Positions 4,909 to 5,033 of a stretch of 5,033 nucleotides of DNA are shown here, piece by piece (position 1 is the stretch's first letter; each line of letters starts with the position of its first letter). A program made the position numbers and the translations under genes. Where the stretch lies: NCBI GenBank assembly GCA_964616985.1, contig CAZTVF010000210.1, positions 1 to 5,033 of the forward strand, given 5' to 3'. The notes under the pieces are model-generated. The model ran no database searches and had not been told where the DNA came from. It worked only from the letters and a program-made list of their open reading frames with translations. This stretch comes from CAZTVF01 sp964616985 (GTDB taxonomy: Bacteria > Planctomycetota > Phycisphaerae > SM23-33).

Positions 4909-5033
4909 TTAGATCGGACGATGTCCAGCGGGAAGCGGGCCGCTCTTGCCGCTGTGGCAGTTGGCGCAGTTCACCGCCGGGGCGGGGGTGGCCGTCGGGC
5001 GCGGCGAGGCCGTCGGCGCTGCCGTCGGGCGCG
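4909..5033 (-). CDS. Putative c-type cytochrome, C-terminal fragment
   Basis: The last 40 codons and stop of a gene whose start lies beyond the right edge. The visible peptide begins with about 19 residues rich in Pro, Thr and Ala (RPTAAPTASPRPTATPAPA), then VNCANCHSGKSGP and ends PAGHRPI. CANCH is a CxxCH covalent haem c attachment motif, with His supplying one axial ligand; a later His four residues from the end could be another. Such proteins are exported and receive haem in the periplasm. The position near the C-terminus, after a flexible linker, suggests either the last haem of a multihaem protein or a tethered haem peptide. The frame is supported by the in-frame stop, the motif and the terminator 30 bp downstream. 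Without the rest of the gene the family cannot be named. Confidence 0.7.
   Translation of the reverse strand, partial: RPTAAPTASPRPTATPAPAVNCANCHSGKSGPLPAGHRPI

Noticed and set aside
4691..4912. A 73-codon plus-strand open frame downstream of alr
   Set aside because: It starts at TTG without a ribosome site, crosses palindrome copy 2 and the terminator, and its only distinctive peptide comes from the repeat.

Overview
The window is G+C-rich bacterial chromosome with short intergenic gaps and no phage, transposase, CRISPR, rRNA or tRNA signal. It reads as housekeeping amino-acid and cell-wall metabolism beside a small arsenic-resistance operon. The source is a peptidoglycan-making bacterium. 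A planctomycete-like (Phycisphaerae-type) origin is my tentative guess from the overall flavour: the aminotransferase type, a Pro/Thr/Ala-rich linker on a c-type cytochrome, and palindromic intergenic repeats. No taxonomic marker proves it.

Layout, left to right. (1) Positions 1-579, minus strand: a sigma70-like promoter with an inverted-repeat operator candidate, then arsC (thioredoxin-coupled arsenate reductase), whose stop overlaps the start of an ACR3-type arsenite efflux gene that runs off the left edge. ArsC would reduce arsenate to arsenite and the pump would export it. No arsR is visible in the window. (2) Positions 773-3180, minus strand: asd (aspartate-semialdehyde dehydrogenase), then, 104 bp downstream, a 432-residue PLP-dependent class I/II aminotransferase, probably co-transcribed. 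(3) Positions 3181-3399: the divergent control region between asd and alr, with a good sigma70-like promoter and a leader hairpin for alr. (4) Positions 3400-4587, plus strand: alr (alanine racemase). Asd feeds the DAP/lysine/threonine/methionine branch and Alr makes D-alanine, so the divergent pair places two peptidoglycan-precursor steps around one control region. (5) Positions 4588-4908: a 321-bp gap between convergent gene ends, unusually rich in hairpins. It holds two copies of a two-tier palindromic repeat in opposite orientations and a strong intrinsic terminator for the gene arriving from the right. (6) Positions 4909-5033, minus strand: the last 40 codons of a c-type cytochrome, with a Pro/Thr/Ala-rich linker and a CxxCH haem motif close to the C-terminus.

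I see no clear new biological system. The most interesting unexplained structure is the pair of near-identical palindromic elements at 4615-4660 and 4779-4823. Next come the ars operator without a neighbouring regulator and the haem motif at the cytochrome's C-terminus.
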